Of a stretch of 64,000 nt of DNA, positions 50,785-61,004 are shown one piece after another. The notes under the pieces were generated by a model that worked only from the letters and a program-made list of their open reading frames with translations, made no database searches and was not told the DNA's origin. The position numbers were made by a program, and so were the translations under genes. Origin of the DNA: CAZNDN01 sp964571815 (GTDB lineage Bacteria > Fibrobacterota > Chitinivibrionia > Chitinivibrionales > WJKA01); NCBI GenBank assembly GCA_964571815.1, contig CAZNDN010000005.1, forward strand, positions 1 to 64,000, read 5' to 3'. Each line of letters begins with the position of its first letter. Within the stretch, counting starts at the first letter, position 1.

Positions 50785-53177
50785 AGCGCCGAAACCTTCC
50801 AGATATCCCGTGCGTATTCCCCGACAGTCCGATCGGTGCTGAACCAGCCCATCCGGGCGATATTGCGCAAAGATGCCTTCGCCCACCTCGTCCGGTCCGG
50901 ATAGGTCTCATCTATCCTGTCCTGCGCCGCAACGTAGTCGGCGTAGTCCAGAAGCACGAAATATTCATCGACATCCCTGGTTGTCGACAGCAGCGGATAC
51001 ACTCCGTAGCCCGACGGCAGCCGTGCCAGGTGCTTCTCGAGAAAATCGAGAACGCGCGAAAGCTCCGGCTGAGCCTCGACGAGTTCCCACGGATGGTAGC
51101 TGTCGGCCGCGGGAAGCTCTTCGACAGCCCTGCCGAAAACGAATATGTCATCATCACCGAGCATTTCAATCATCTCGATATTCGACCCGGCCCTGGCGGC
51201 AACGGTCACCGCCCCGTTGAGAGCAAACTTCATGTTGGCCGTCCCGCACGCCTCCAGATGAACGGTGGAAATCTGTTCGGAAAGGTCGGCCGCCGGGATC
51301 ATTCGCTCGGCCCAACTGATTCCGTAATCGGGTACGAACACCACCTGCATCCGGTTTTTCATCCGCGGGTCGTTATTGACGAGATCGGCAACGCTGGTAA
51401 TCAATTGCACAATCTGCTTGGGGAGCCTGTCCGATGGACTGGCCTTCCCGGCAAACAGATGAACGCGGGGGTGAACGTCCCCACGACCGTCCTTAATGCG
51501 AAGGTACCGGGTAAGTACATTCAGCAGGTGAAGCAATTGTCTCTTGTATGGGTGAATCTTCTTGCACTGAACGTCGAACAGCGCCATGGTGTCCAGTGCA
51601 ACCCCGAGCTGCCGGTTGAGAATATCGGCCAGCGCCCTCTTGGACGAATGCTTAAGGTCCATGAGCCGGTGCAGAAACTCGATGTCGTTTTCGTAGCGCA
51701 GGAGGCCTTCAAGAGAGGCCGGGTCCTTGAGCCAGCTTTCCCCGATTGCTTCGGTGATAAGACTTGCCAGGGGACGGTTTGCACACAGCATCCACCGCCG
51801 ATGAGCAACACCGTTGGTGATATTACGAATCCTGTCGGTATAAAACCGGTGAAATCCACCGAAAATCGACGTCCGAAGCATCTCCGTTTGCGCCCGTGAT
51901 ACCCCGTTGACCGTCGAGCAGCCCACCACCCCCAGGTGAGCCATGCGTATGCGCTTCACTTCCCCTTCCTCAATGAGCGAAAGCTCGCGCACCCCTTCAT
52001 CGCTGCCCCCGGTCCCGCGGTACTTTTCGAGGTGACGTTGATTGATCGCATAGATTATCTGAAGGTGCCGGGGGAAGAGGGATTCGACCATGTATACGGG
52101 CCAGCTCTCGAGGTCGTCCCCGGCCACGGCATGACTCGTATACGCAAACACGGCCTGGGTTATCTTCCATGCCTTCTTCCACGACACGCCCCGCTCGTCA
52201 ACCAGGATACGCATCATCTCCGGAACAGCCAGAGCACATCTGCTTCCGTTGAGCTGGATAACCACTTTGTCCGCAAGTGTCTCCAGGTCGGGGTTGTGAA
52301 GATCGAAGCGCCTCATGATATCCTGCAGCGATGCGCACACGAAAAAGTACTGCTGCTTGAGTCGCTCTTCGGTTGAACGAAGCACGTCTTCCTCGGGAAA
52401 CAGAACCTTGGTGACCTCGCCCGAACGTGACTTCTCCTGGCAGGCCCGGACATAGTCGGAATGGTTGGGGTAGTCCGAAGGGAATATCTCCGAAGCCCGG
52501 GCCGACCAGAGTCTGAGCGTGTTTACGGTGTCGTTGATGTAGCCCGGAACCGGCAGATCGTAGGGAACCGCCAGAACCTTCTCGGTATTGACCCATCGCT
52601 TGCGGATCGTCGACCCGGGATACGGCCTGCACGCTCCTTCGAAGCCTATCTCACACCCGTATTCAGGCCGGATGATCTCCCAGGGATGACCGCGATGGAG
52701 CCAGTCGTAGGGGTTTTCCGTCTGCATACCGTCGTGTATCTTCTGACGGAAATAGCCGTAGTCGTATCGAAGGCCGTACCCCATGCCCGGCAGCGCCCGG
52801 GAAGCGATCGAATCCTGGAATGACGCCGCCAGTCTTCCCTTGCCCCCGTTGCCCAGTTCAAAATCATCCTCCTGCTCCTCAAGCTCCTCCAACGAGAACC
52901 CCAGGTCGCGGGCCGCTTCCTCCACCGCGTCCTCTATGCCCAGATTGACGACGTTCTGACGGAGGCTCCTGCCCATCACATATTCCATGGAAAGGTAATA
53001 CACCCGGCGAACGTTGTTGATGTGGTAGTCTTTCTGCGATGCAATCCACCCGTCAACCATCCGGCTGCGAACGGCATACGAAAGAGCGAGGTACTTGTCG
53101 TACGTCGTGGCCGTGGCGTCATCCTTGGCCAGGAAGTAACGGAGGTATCGGAAGTAAAAGTCCTTAATTGATTCCAT
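50781..53177 (-). CDS. glgP: glycogen/starch phosphorylase
   Basis: A 798-aa GT35 phosphorylase that releases glucose-1-phosphate from alpha-1,4-glucans, using pyridoxal phosphate. Visible signatures: YYLSMEYVMGRSLRQNVVNL and ELGNGGKGRLAASFQDS near the N-terminus, HAVAGDDLESWPV, RQLLHLLNVLTRYLRI, and the cofactor region EACGTANMKFALNGAV with the Schiff-base lysine near 650. The common EASGTGNMKF reads EACGTANMKF here, a conservative variant. The ATG at 53177 has no good ribosome site but is the natural family start (SIKDFYFRYLRYFLAKD). Its stop overlaps ptsI. Confidence 0.97.
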   Translation of the reverse strand: MESIKDFYFRYLRYFLAKDDATATTYDKYLALSYAVRSRMVDGWIASQKDYHINNVRRVYYLSMEYVMGRSLRQNVVNLGIEDAVEEAARDLGFSLEELEEQEDDFELGNGGKGRLAASFQDSIASRALPGMGYGLRYDYGYFRQKIHDGMQTENPYDWLHRGHPWEIIRPEYGCEIGFEGACRPYPGSTIRKRWVNTEKVLAVPYDLPVPGYINDTVNTLRLWSARASEIFPSDYPNHSDYVRACQEKSRSGEVTKVLFPEEDVLRSTEERLKQQYFFVCASLQDIMRRFDLHNPDLETLADKVVIQLNGSRCALAVPEMMRILVDERGVSWKKAWKITQAVFAYTSHAVAGDDLESWPVYMVESLFPRHLQIIYAINQRHLEKYRGTGGSDEGVRELSLIEEGEVKRIRMAHLGVVGCSTVNGVSRAQTEMLRTSIFGGFHRFYTDRIRNITNGVAHRRWMLCANRPLASLITEAIGESWLKDPASLEGLLRYENDIEFLHRLMDLKHSSKRALADILNRQLGVALDTMALFDVQCKKIHPYKRQLLHLLNVLTRYLRIKDGRGDVHPRVHLFAGKASPSDRLPKQIVQLITSVADLVNNDPRMKNRMQVVFVPDYGISWAERMIPAADLSEQISTVHLEACGTANMKFALNGAVTVAARAGSNIEMIEMLGDDDIFVFGRAVEELPAADSYHPWELVEAQPELSRVLDFLEKHLARLPSGYGVYPLLSTTRDVDEYFVLLDYADYVAAQDRIDETYPDRTRWAKASLRNIARMGWFSTDRTVGEYARDIWKVSAL

Positions 53178-53503
53178 GATACGGCACGGTCAACAACGGG
53201 GCGCACGGCTTCCGGAAGATGGTTTTCCTCCTCTCCGCACGTACCCCCGCAAACCATAACACGGAAAGGGAAAACCACTTACGTCTGAATTTCGCCGCCC
53301 GAAGGCGATGTCGAAGCTCGGATACTACCAAGTTTATAGTATATATTAACGCCGCAGGGGATGCACGGGAAAAATCGTTCCCGCATCCTGCTTGTACAGA
53401 AAGCCTCGTTCCGTCCACCCATGCCTGATTTGCGTCCCTCCAGAACCGGCACCTATTTTAGGAGGTGTAGCGCCGGCGCGCGTGGGCTTTGTTCTTTATT
53501 GCG
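53178..53503. other. intergenic region between glgP and tRNA-Ser
   Basis: About 325 nt without a supported gene. An AT-rich block (TTATAGTATATATTAA, 53333-53348) could hold the glgP promoter on the minus strand. A hairpin lies at 53360-53387: GATG/CATC and CGGGAA/TTCCCG with a 2-nt bulge and 6-nt loop, not followed by a T-run. Confidence 0.5.
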
Positions 53504-53593
53504 GGAGGGGTGGCCGAGCGGCTGAAGGCAACGGTTTGCTAAACCGTCGTAGTGGAAACGCTACCGGAGGTTCGAATCCTCTCCCCTCCGCCA
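53504..53593 (+). tRNA. tRNA-Ser (anticodon GCT)
   Basis: A type II tRNA with long variable arm: acceptor GGAGGGG/CCCCTCC, anticodon stem ACGGT/ACCGT with loop TTGCTAA giving anticodon GCT, variable arm near CGTAGTGGAAACGCTACC, T-arm GAGGTTCGAATCCTC, and encoded CCA. Confidence 0.97.
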
Positions 53594-53749
53594 TTTTGAG
53601 AAGCAAAACCGGTGACCGTGAATCGGTATTGCGCCGGCGACAGGCAACCAGCTTCGGTGCTCCGGGGCAAAGCCGGGGAAGGTTGCAAAGTCTCTTTCCT
53701 CGCCGATCGGGGCTGTTTCCCATAACCGGTTCGCCGGAATCTCACATAC

Positions 53750-54211
53750 ATGTCCCTGCGACTCCGCCAGTATATCATCGATGCCTATGTCGGGCCCGGA
53801 AGCTATGTCCCCGAAAAAAACCGCAGGGATTTCGCAATCCAGGTCGACGACCAGGACGACGAGGACATGCTGGAGGAGTTCTGCACTATCTTTGTGACGG
53901 TCGGTAGTGCGGGAAGCTTCCGCGTGGAACTCTCGGGTTGTATGCCGATTACCCCCGAAATGGCCGACCTCGCGGAGATATACGACGGGTTCACCGATGC
54001 GCGGGAGGGTCGGATTGCCCTCCATCTCAACACGACAAGTATCGAAGCCCTCGATTTGCTGGCCGCGAAGATCCGAGAGACCGCCCATCTGGGTCGCGGA
54101 GTGGGAAATCCCGGTTGGCGCGCCGTTTCGGTCAGGACAGTCAGCTCACTCCACCGGTTCGTACGCGTTGTCAAGGAATACGTCCGCATGAGAAAAAGCG
54201 GGCTGGGTTGA
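53750..54211 (+). CDS. hypothetical protein convergent with tssM
   Basis: A 153-aa cytosolic protein, not recognised. It starts MSLRLRQYIIDAYVGPGSYV, has an acidic stretch (DDQDDEDMLEEF) and ends in a basic helix (RFVRVVKEYVRMRKSG). The pattern strand-helix-strand with LHLNTTSIEALDLLAAKIRE suggests a small alpha/beta fold. A poor ribosome site precedes the ATG. It ends 50 nt from the tssM stop and is the only gene between tRNA-Ser and the secretion cluster. Confidence 0.55.
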   Translation: MSLRLRQYIIDAYVGPGSYVPEKNRRDFAIQVDDQDDEDMLEEFCTIFVTVGSAGSFRVELSGCMPITPEMADLAEIYDGFTDAREGRIALHLNTTSIEALDLLAAKIRETAHLGRGVGNPGWRAVSVRTVSSLHRFVRVVKEYVRMRKSGLG

Positions 54212-54261
54212 CTCTCGTCCGCATACCTGCCGAACAACTCCGCGGGCTCCGAACGTGCCTC

Positions 54262-57200
54262 TCAGGAAGCGTCCCCGGATTCTTCTTTCACCAGGACCGT
54301 AGGGCAGTCGAACCGCACGAAAACGGGTTCGGCGAAAGGATGTCGGGATTCCGAGACGGCAATGCGAAAGCTCTGGTGAACCAGATACATATTCTGGACG
54401 TTCAGCTTCCATGTGGCGCGAATCGTGTTGGCGTTGATGGTCTGCACGGTCGCCGCATCAACCAGCTTCATGAATCCCCAGGGTCCCTTGAACGCCATCT
54501 CTTGTGAATAGCCCTTCCCCAGAACAGCGCTGAGCACGGCTCCCCTGTTGGTCGACTCGACGGGCCAGCGAAGCTGGGACGAACCGGCACCCGCCTTGAA
54601 CTCACACACCTGTCCGTCTACTTCAATACGTGCCTCGTGCTTGTTGGAAGGGTCGGGCGTAATGGTGAAGACCATGGTTCGCAGGGTGCCGTCCCGCTTG
54701 AAAAACATCTCGGTGATGCTCCCGGCCCGGGAAAGTGTCTTCGCAAGATCAGAATTAAAATCCAAATCGAGGCTTCCGATCGACCGCACCATCCAACCCG
54801 TAGGCGATTCGACTATGTACGAAGAAAGCGTTCGATCGTAGAAGCCCCACAGGTCGCCGGTGGTCGGCCGGAAGAAATCCATCACCGCCGAGAAGGCGGC
54901 ATCCTCACCCCTCCTGGAAAACGGATACCTGCCCGAGAATCGCGAGGTGAAGGGCTTGATAACCTCTTCCTGCCACTTGTCGTTGAGCGTCCGTCTGAGT
55001 ACCGCCGACGCGGCGACGCCGGTGTGAGCAAGGGGATCCAGAAGCATTCCCCGCAGCGACTCGGAAAGGTCGGTGGGAAGGCCTCCGAGAACACTCTCCG
55101 TGAAACGCCACCCTTCGGCCAGAGGATCGCTTTCTTTCCCATTGAACACCGCAACCGCATGCGCTTCCCCGCGCTCGTCGATTGCCCTGAGCTGCTCAAC
55201 CAGTGTCAGAAGCTTGTCGCGATATCCCTGATACCCCCCCAGTGTTCCGCCGCTGGACCGCACGAATGTCCGGAGAGGATCAAACGTGTCTTCAATCTCT
55301 TCCTCGGGCGATTTCATTCCTCTTCGCAATTTCGCGGCGGCCTCTTCCGAGCCGGGAACGCCTTTGCTCGCCTTCGAGGCGGCCCGGGAAACGCCCTTGA
55401 GATTCTTCACCTTGTCAAGTGCACCCTCCGCCGCACCGGCCAGTTCGCTTCGGGGTTTGATGACGGTATGCTCGGCAACGGTCTGAAGAACCACCTGGAG
55501 TTCCGAGTTTTCGGCAGCAAGCTTTTCCAGTATCCGACTGCTCCGAGCGAGATCCCCGAACGGCTCGATATGGACGGAGCCGAGAAATGTTAACCACTCT
55601 CGCCGGAACTGCCCCAGGTAGGCCGCCGTCATCTCCTCCCGCAGTCGACGGGAATCGGGGAGGGCATCCGGAACCTGATCTTCGGCGAGCCCGATCACCC
55701 AATCGACCTTGTAAGGATCCTTGCTCGCTTCGGCAATCCCCTCCCGCACGTATTGATCCCACCCTTCCTGCGTAAACAGAAGGCTGATTCCTTCCCCGGA
55801 CTGAAGAATTCCCTCTTCGCTCCTTCCCAGCATCTCATCCAGTGTCGTGACCGGTGCCTCACGCGAAAGCCTGTTCACCACGGCATCGTAGAGATTCTCC
55901 GCGTCGGGCAGGCGACGAAGCCGTTTTCGTGCGTGGGCCACCAGCCGCTGATTCTCCTGTATCAAAGGCACTTCCAGACGCGCAAGGTAGCGCAGATACT
56001 CGCCCAGGTTGCTCTGGATGATGGTCTCCACCCTTCGGGGCAATCGCGACTGTCGGAAGGTGCCCAGAAGTCTTTGCGTGAGTGCCTCGGAGAGCATGGC
56101 CCGCAGAAACGTGGTATCGATATCGCGGGGGCGCGATGAAACCTGTTCGGAGATCGACAGGTACGCCTTCAGGCAGCGGTAGAGGTTCTCGTACTCCTCA
56201 CCGACCGGACGTCCGAACGATGACGACGAGCCGCGAATCTTGTACTCCAGGTATTCGGCGGCGGGCTGCACAATCAGCTTCCGCAGGGCTACCTGATACA
56301 CACCTTTGAGTTCCCGTGCCGGCTGCTCCGCCCGCAGCAGTCCCAGCCCCGGAATGACATGCAGCCCTCCCTGCTCGTACGGTCGCAGCTCTTTCACGGC
56401 CCTTCCCAGCGCGTCGAGCCGTTCGTAGCGCTCCGGAAGCGTTTCGGTCGGCCTGGCCGCCTCGACGATGTGCTCGCCGACCCTGCTCATGAGACGACGC
56501 GAAGCCCGCCCCGAAAGCGTGAACAGGCCCCCGAGGGCAATCACCCCCGCCGCGATCACGGCCATCACTCCAAGGCGACGAAGCCGCAGGCTCTTCGTTC
56601 TGCCGGCCGTAGCCGTAACCAGCCTTCGATCCCTGACCATGATCCTGCGAAACAGCGGCAGGACAAACATCGACGTGACACCGGCACCTTGTGGTGCCGG
56701 CCCGGGGGACGGCCCGGAAGACCGGGAAGCTCTGCGGGGGTTGAGCGGATGATTGGCAATGGTCATCCCGACATCGCCGCGCGATCCCTGCTCACCACTA
56801 TCCTCCCGCTCAGGCAGGCGCCGTCGGCAACTGGTGAAGTAAAACCCTCTGAAAAGCGGACGTCCCACGTAGCTGCTGGGCTTGAACAACTCGGCCACAA
56901 AAGCCCCGAGCTTCTCCTGCATCGAGTCGAAATGAATCACGAACCGGCAGATCTTCCGCTTCCGCTCGTCATGCTTCTCCCGGTTGAGTCGGTCCAGCCG
57001 AAGATCGGTCAGAGATTTGCGCAGCAGGTTGTACTCTTCGGCAAAGGCAAGCCGCGGCATCAACTTCCGCGATTGTGCCGGCAGGGTCGCACCGAATATC
57101 CTCTTCCTGCTCTCCTCGGCCATGTCCCCGAAAAACTCTTCGTATCCGAAGATCCTGTCGGCATGGTTGAAAATCAGATACACCGGGAATTCGATACCCC

Positions 57201-57891
57201 ACGCGGCAATCAGAGCGTCAAGGCGAGACCGGTACTCCCCCGCCGTTCGCTTGATATCGGAGTCTTCCGCATCCAGCAGTTCACCGGCATTGACAACAAA
57301 CGCTACACCATCGACAGGCTTTTCCTCCCGGAGCCGGTTCAGTGCCGCGGCGAAAGCATTCAATTCCTCGCCCCCCTCACCGTCGATAAAAGAACCGGGA
57401 AGATCCACCCACACCGCCTCGTTGCCGAAAAACCACGAAACCTGCGGGGAACCCGAAACCACGGCCCCGTCGGCCTCCGAGGGGTACGTCACCGGAAAAT
57501 GCAGCCCCGACCCCTTGAGAAGAGTACTCTTCCCGGAGCCGGCGGGGCCGCACAGAAGAAACCAGGGCCGTTCGTACAGCGCACGCCTTCGAAAAAGCGA
57601 CCGCGAGCTTACGGTAGACGAATACCGTTTGGCCGCACGAGCCACTTCACCGCTCATCCTCTCATACACCATACGGTCGCCGCTGTAGGACTCCTTCGCG
57701 CGCTTCGCCCGTGATCGCCCTCCGACCAGAGCAGACACGATCCATACGACCGCCGCGCACCACAGGAGCACGGCGCTCAGCAGGCCCCACGGCGGCGGGA
57801 CCACTTTCAGTACCTGCAGCAGCAGTCCGCAAACGCCGACCACCACAAGGACTATCCAGCAAACGAGTGTACGCACAGGTGGTTTCTTCAC
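54262..57891 (-). CDS. tssM: type VI secretion membrane-complex protein TssM (IcmF)
   Basis: A 1209-aa TssM of normal length. Two N-terminal membrane helices (about 8-30 and 35-58), a cytosolic GTPase-like domain with Walker A GPAGSGKSTLLKGSG (115-129) and VWVDLPGSFIDG, then a third membrane helix (about 452-475) and a long periplasmic part. FVVNAGELLDA, VYLIFNHADRI and FRGFYFTSCRR are family motifs. TssM spans the inner membrane and, with TssJ and TssL, forms the trans-envelope channel of the system. It starts with GTG 3 nt after tssL. No TssJ lipoprotein is next to it. Confidence 0.93.
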   Translation of the reverse strand: MKKPPVRTLVCWIVLVVVGVCGLLLQVLKVVPPPWGLLSAVLLWCAAVVWIVSALVGGRSRAKRAKESYSGDRMVYERMSGEVARAAKRYSSTVSSRSLFRRRALYERPWFLLCGPAGSGKSTLLKGSGLHFPVTYPSEADGAVVSGSPQVSWFFGNEAVWVDLPGSFIDGEGGEELNAFAAALNRLREEKPVDGVAFVVNAGELLDAEDSDIKRTAGEYRSRLDALIAAWGIEFPVYLIFNHADRIFGYEEFFGDMAEESRKRIFGATLPAQSRKLMPRLAFAEEYNLLRKSLTDLRLDRLNREKHDERKRKICRFVIHFDSMQEKLGAFVAELFKPSSYVGRPLFRGFYFTSCRRRLPEREDSGEQGSRGDVGMTIANHPLNPRRASRSSGPSPGPAPQGAGVTSMFVLPLFRRIMVRDRRLVTATAGRTKSLRLRRLGVMAVIAAGVIALGGLFTLSGRASRRLMSRVGEHIVEAARPTETLPERYERLDALGRAVKELRPYEQGGLHVIPGLGLLRAEQPARELKGVYQVALRKLIVQPAAEYLEYKIRGSSSSFGRPVGEEYENLYRCLKAYLSISEQVSSRPRDIDTTFLRAMLSEALTQRLLGTFRQSRLPRRVETIIQSNLGEYLRYLARLEVPLIQENQRLVAHARKRLRRLPDAENLYDAVVNRLSREAPVTTLDEMLGRSEEGILQSGEGISLLFTQEGWDQYVREGIAEASKDPYKVDWVIGLAEDQVPDALPDSRRLREEMTAAYLGQFRREWLTFLGSVHIEPFGDLARSSRILEKLAAENSELQVVLQTVAEHTVIKPRSELAGAAEGALDKVKNLKGVSRAASKASKGVPGSEEAAAKLRRGMKSPEEEIEDTFDPLRTFVRSSGGTLGGYQGYRDKLLTLVEQLRAIDERGEAHAVAVFNGKESDPLAEGWRFTESVLGGLPTDLSESLRGMLLDPLAHTGVAASAVLRRTLNDKWQEEVIKPFTSRFSGRYPFSRRGEDAAFSAVMDFFRPTTGDLWGFYDRTLSSYIVESPTGWMVRSIGSLDLDFNSDLAKTLSRAGSITEMFFKRDGTLRTMVFTITPDPSNKHEARIEVDGQVCEFKAGAGSSQLRWPVESTNRGAVLSAVLGKGYSQEMAFKGPWGFMKLVDAATVQTINANTIRATWKLNVQNMYLVHQSFRIAVSESRHPFAEPVFVRFDCPTVLVKEESGDAS

Positions 57892-57894
57892 CGG

Positions 57895-58650
57895 TCAGAA
57901 ACTCCGTCCGAGGAATGCAATCGAATCCAGCATTTCTTCCAGATTCGTCCTGCTCAGGAAGTAGAGAAACCCGTACCAGGCCCCGAGCAACAGCACACCG
58001 ACAACCGCGGAGGCCCATACGGGTACCCCCATGCCCACCGACGGGCCGGCGGATTTGCGGCCGCCTTCACTACCTCCATGGGGACTGAGCGAAGCGGGCA
58101 GTCGCCCCCGCCGGCTTTGAAGCTGCTCGCCGAGCTGTTCGACCCGACGGGTTCGCTCGGTTTTGTCACCCATCTTGTACTTGCCCTCGAAACCCAGCGA
58201 TAGACACAGGTAGTACACCTCCGCCACGTCACGGTTCTTCTCAAATTCAACGAGTATCCGGTCGAGCCGACGGTAGAACTCCTCTCCGGCAATGTTGTGC
58301 CCGAAGTAGTCCAGTTGGAGAGGACGTGAAAGCCAGTAGTCGCGACATGCTCCGGGAGTGCTCAGTACGGTTTCGTCAACCAGAGCAACCAGCGCATACA
58401 TGGCGTCTCCCACAGCCTGATCGTCGACCGAGATGGCCGTGCAGTTCTTCCGGAACAACTCGATGTAGTGCCTGATAAGCTTCCGGAGCGCCCCGGGATC
58501 TCCGAGGTCTTCGGCATCGCGCATCTTGATCACAATCAGGAACAGGTCGGTGCACAACCCCGCCACGTCACGATGAGCCCCACCCATGCTCTTGGACACA
58601 TCGAGGTTCAGTGTCTGTCCCGCCATGGTCTGTACGAATGTCGCGGCCAT
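57895..58650 (-). CDS. tssL: type VI secretion protein TssL (DotU)
   Basis: A 251-aa TssL. The cytosolic DotU domain has RKLIRHYIELFRKNC, DAMYALVALVDETVL and GEEFYRRLDRILVE, all typical. A single C-terminal membrane helix (about 211-231, VWASAVVGVLLLGAWYGFLYF) gives the tail-anchored layout. There is no OmpA-like peptidoglycan domain, so it is the short form. It lies between tssK and tssM at 15 and 3 nt. Confidence 0.93.
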   Translation of the reverse strand: MAATFVQTMAGQTLNLDVSKSMGGAHRDVAGLCTDLFLIVIKMRDAEDLGDPGALRKLIRHYIELFRKNCTAISVDDQAVGDAMYALVALVDETVLSTPGACRDYWLSRPLQLDYFGHNIAGEEFYRRLDRILVEFEKNRDVAEVYYLCLSLGFEGKYKMGDKTERTRRVEQLGEQLQSRRGRLPASLSPHGGSEGGRKSAGPSVGMGVPVWASAVVGVLLLGAWYGFLYFLSRTNLEEMLDSIAFLGRSF

Positions 58651-58665
58651 GATACCCTCCGAAGC

Positions 58666-60018
58666 TTACTGTCGCAACGCAACCATTTCGAGTGCAAGCT
58701 CTCGATAGGTGCTGGGAAAGTAGATCGCGATCGTGCCCGATGCGTGTATCTCCTGCCACATCGGCCCCTTCTGGTCCAGGGCAAAATAGGAGTATCCCGG
58801 CTTCGAAGGCAGGTTCTCCGGCGGATGGGGGGAGTGAATGAGAGGAACCCCCGGCATGGCCGACGAGATCAGGACATCGAGCTTCTCCTGCGAGCAGATC
58901 TTGATGCGCTGGACGGCACCCACAATCAGCTCCTTTTCCGGCACATCGGCCGAAACACCGAGAAACAGACGTGTACCGGCCAGAAGAGACTTGTCGGGAC
59001 AACGCACCATGTATGTCGAGGGCCGTACTTCTTCGACCGGAAGCACCACGGCGCCCGAGGAAATGTCGGCCTGAAGAACCGAGCGAATGACTCCCAGCAG
59101 GCCGCCGAAAGTGCCGGTGAGATTCTGATGCTCGTAACGAGTCAGATTGCGAATGCTCACACTTGTAGAAAACGTACAGAGGCTGCCGGCAAACTGGGTC
59201 AGGATCGTGAAAAGCTCGAATGGATGTACGGATGGGGTGATGTGATAGTGGTTCAGCAGCGGAGTGTAGGTGTTCAAAGTGTTGAGGAGTCTGAACGCGG
59301 TCTCCTCGGAGCGGGTAAACTCCGCGAACCCGCCGGCCAGTTGCCGCCGTCCCTGCGAAAGCGTGCCGATTTTCCCCAGGAGCATATCCAGCAGGTTCCG
59401 GAGCATGTCCAGCAGAGCGGCCGACCCGCCCACCTGCAGCAGCGGAGGTATGTAGCTCTCATTGAGCGTCACCTGCCCGGTCCCGCTTCGCTTGAGCTGC
59501 GCCACCTTCAGCACCGAGTACCCATCGAGGGACTCACCTCCAAAAAGAATGGTGAGATTGTACTCCCCGACTTCAATCTCCTTTCCGGCTCCACCCGTCA
59601 CCTCGTCGGCCATAGCAACAGGCTTGCTCACGTACCGGACACCGGCGGCGCCTTCGCCTCGTCGATCGGTTACGTTTGCCTGCCCTTCGGTGCACAGCGA
59701 CAGAGCGAGGTAGACATCCAGGGTATCGATATCGCCGGTAAAATGGTCGGCAAAGGACCGCGGAGCGGGGCCGCGATGCCTGGTTGGAATGTCGAACGAG
59801 GTGCCGTCGGGCAGCACGCCGGTGCACTGCGTGAGGGCAAACACGCCGTTGGCGGGCCCGTCACGATCGATAGAAATGTCCTTGATTCCGAAGTAGTACG
59901 GTTCGCCGGCCTTGAAACAGGCGTGAATCGTCTCCTGAAGTGACCGCTCAGACTGCTGAAAATGCTGAGGCTGCAGGAACAGGCCCTCTTTCCAGACGAC
60001 ACGATTGGATGGGAACAA
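58666..60018 (-). CDS. tssK: type VI secretion baseplate protein TssK
   Basis: About 450 aa. It begins with the family motif VVWKEGLFLQPQHFQQSERS, then carries the TssK shoulder and neck domains and the C-terminal LVLPVEEVRP... and FALDQKGPMWQEI parts. TssK trimers join the baseplate to the TssLM membrane complex. The start is placed at a TTG (60018) because GGAGG lies exactly 8 nt before it; the GTG at 60027 is almost touching the same site. It is the first gene of the trio and is divergent from the PEGA gene. Confidence 0.93.
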   Translation of the reverse strand: MFPSNRVVWKEGLFLQPQHFQQSERSLQETIHACFKAGEPYYFGIKDISIDRDGPANGVFALTQCTGVLPDGTSFDIPTRHRGPAPRSFADHFTGDIDTLDVYLALSLCTEGQANVTDRRGEGAAGVRYVSKPVAMADEVTGGAGKEIEVGEYNLTILFGGESLDGYSVLKVAQLKRSGTGQVTLNESYIPPLLQVGGSAALLDMLRNLLDMLLGKIGTLSQGRRQLAGGFAEFTRSEETAFRLLNTLNTYTPLLNHYHITPSVHPFELFTILTQFAGSLCTFSTSVSIRNLTRYEHQNLTGTFGGLLGVIRSVLQADISSGAVVLPVEEVRPSTYMVRCPDKSLLAGTRLFLGVSADVPEKELIVGAVQRIKICSQEKLDVLISSAMPGVPLIHSPHPPENLPSKPGYSYFALDQKGPMWQEIHASGTIAIYFPSTYRELALEMVALRQ

Positions 60019-60150
60019 CGCAGGCACCTCCGGTTGAAGACTACAACGGCATCAGCCGACGGACCCATCGGCCCGTCCTGCTAGTATTTTATGTAGAGTG
60101 TTAAAAATACACGTTTCGCGAGCAGGATTCATCGAGAAAGGGACACGTCA

Positions 60151-60903
60151 ATGAAACACCGGTCACAATTCGTCGTTGCGGTGACATGCATGGTGCTGTT
60201 CGTACGCGGCGGGTTTTGCTCCGAAGAGGGAATGCTTACGGTGAAAACAGTGCCCGACGGGATCGAAGTGTGGCTGAATGGGAAGTACGTCGGAGACGCC
60301 CCTATTGTCGAGAAGAAGCTCAAGGAAGGCCGCTACGAACTGACTCTGGTCGATCCCGTGCAGCATGCCAGCACCACCGAAGAGGTATTCATTCAGGCGG
60401 GGCAGACCAGTGTCGTGGAGAAGACGGTCAAGGCGAAATTCGGCTCGCTGAGGATCAATTCGGATCCGGAAGGGGCCGACGTCTACCTCTCGAGTATGCT
60501 GGGGCAGACACCGGTTTCTCATGATTTCATGAATCCGGGCAAGTATCGACTGGAGATCCAACACCCCAATCGGCGATACGAGCCGGTCACCGAAGATATC
60601 GTCATTCCTCGCGGGGAAACCGTTACGTTGACCAAGACGCTTCGCACAACAACACCCTTTGATCTCAAGGCCCTTGTGAGACTCGGTCTGGGAGCGGGTG
60701 CCGTCCTGGGGTATGTCTGGGCGATTGTGGAACACGGGACGTACCGGCACACCGTATCCGAAATCGACAATGCGCCCAGCCACCAGGCGGCCGAGGCCCA
60801 GGGACTGCCGGAGAAGAGAGACCGGGCCGGCGTACGCCGCGTGCTGGGTATCGTGGCGGGATCGGTATGTGTTGTCGGCTTTGAGATTGTGGCCTTTTTC
60901 TGA
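60151..60903 (+). CDS. exported protein with two PEGA domains and C-terminal membrane helices
   Basis: A 250-aa protein with a signal peptide (FVVAVTCMVLFVRGGFCS). Two PEGA-type beta domains follow: LTVKTVPDGIEVWLNGKYVGDAPI with GRYELTLVDP, and LRINSDPEGADVYLSSMLGQTP with GKYRLEIQHP. Two hydrophobic segments lie near the end (about 174-192 and 232-250). PEGA domains occur in surface and envelope proteins and often beside Ser/Thr kinases. AAAGGGA precedes the ATG. It is 101 nt before the kinase and divergent from tssK, so it probably belongs to the kinase operon. Confidence 0.88.
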   Translation: MKHRSQFVVAVTCMVLFVRGGFCSEEGMLTVKTVPDGIEVWLNGKYVGDAPIVEKKLKEGRYELTLVDPVQHASTTEEVFIQAGQTSVVEKTVKAKFGSLRINSDPEGADVYLSSMLGQTPVSHDFMNPGKYRLEIQHPNRRYEPVTEDIVIPRGETVTLTKTLRTTTPFDLKALVRLGLGAGAVLGYVWAIVEHGTYRHTVSEIDNAPSHQAAEAQGLPEKRDRAGVRRVLGIVAGSVCVVGFEIVAFF

Positions 60904-61004
60904 CGGCCGCGCGACCGGCGGATCGGACGTTTCGACTCGACCGCGCACTTCGTCTCGCGACACCGGCGGGGGCGGGGCCTCGGCACAGCAGGGGATTCTT
61001 TCGT

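Noticed and set aside
58468..59943. 491-codon plus-strand frame
   Set aside because: It lies opposite tssL and tssK, which have clear family motifs.
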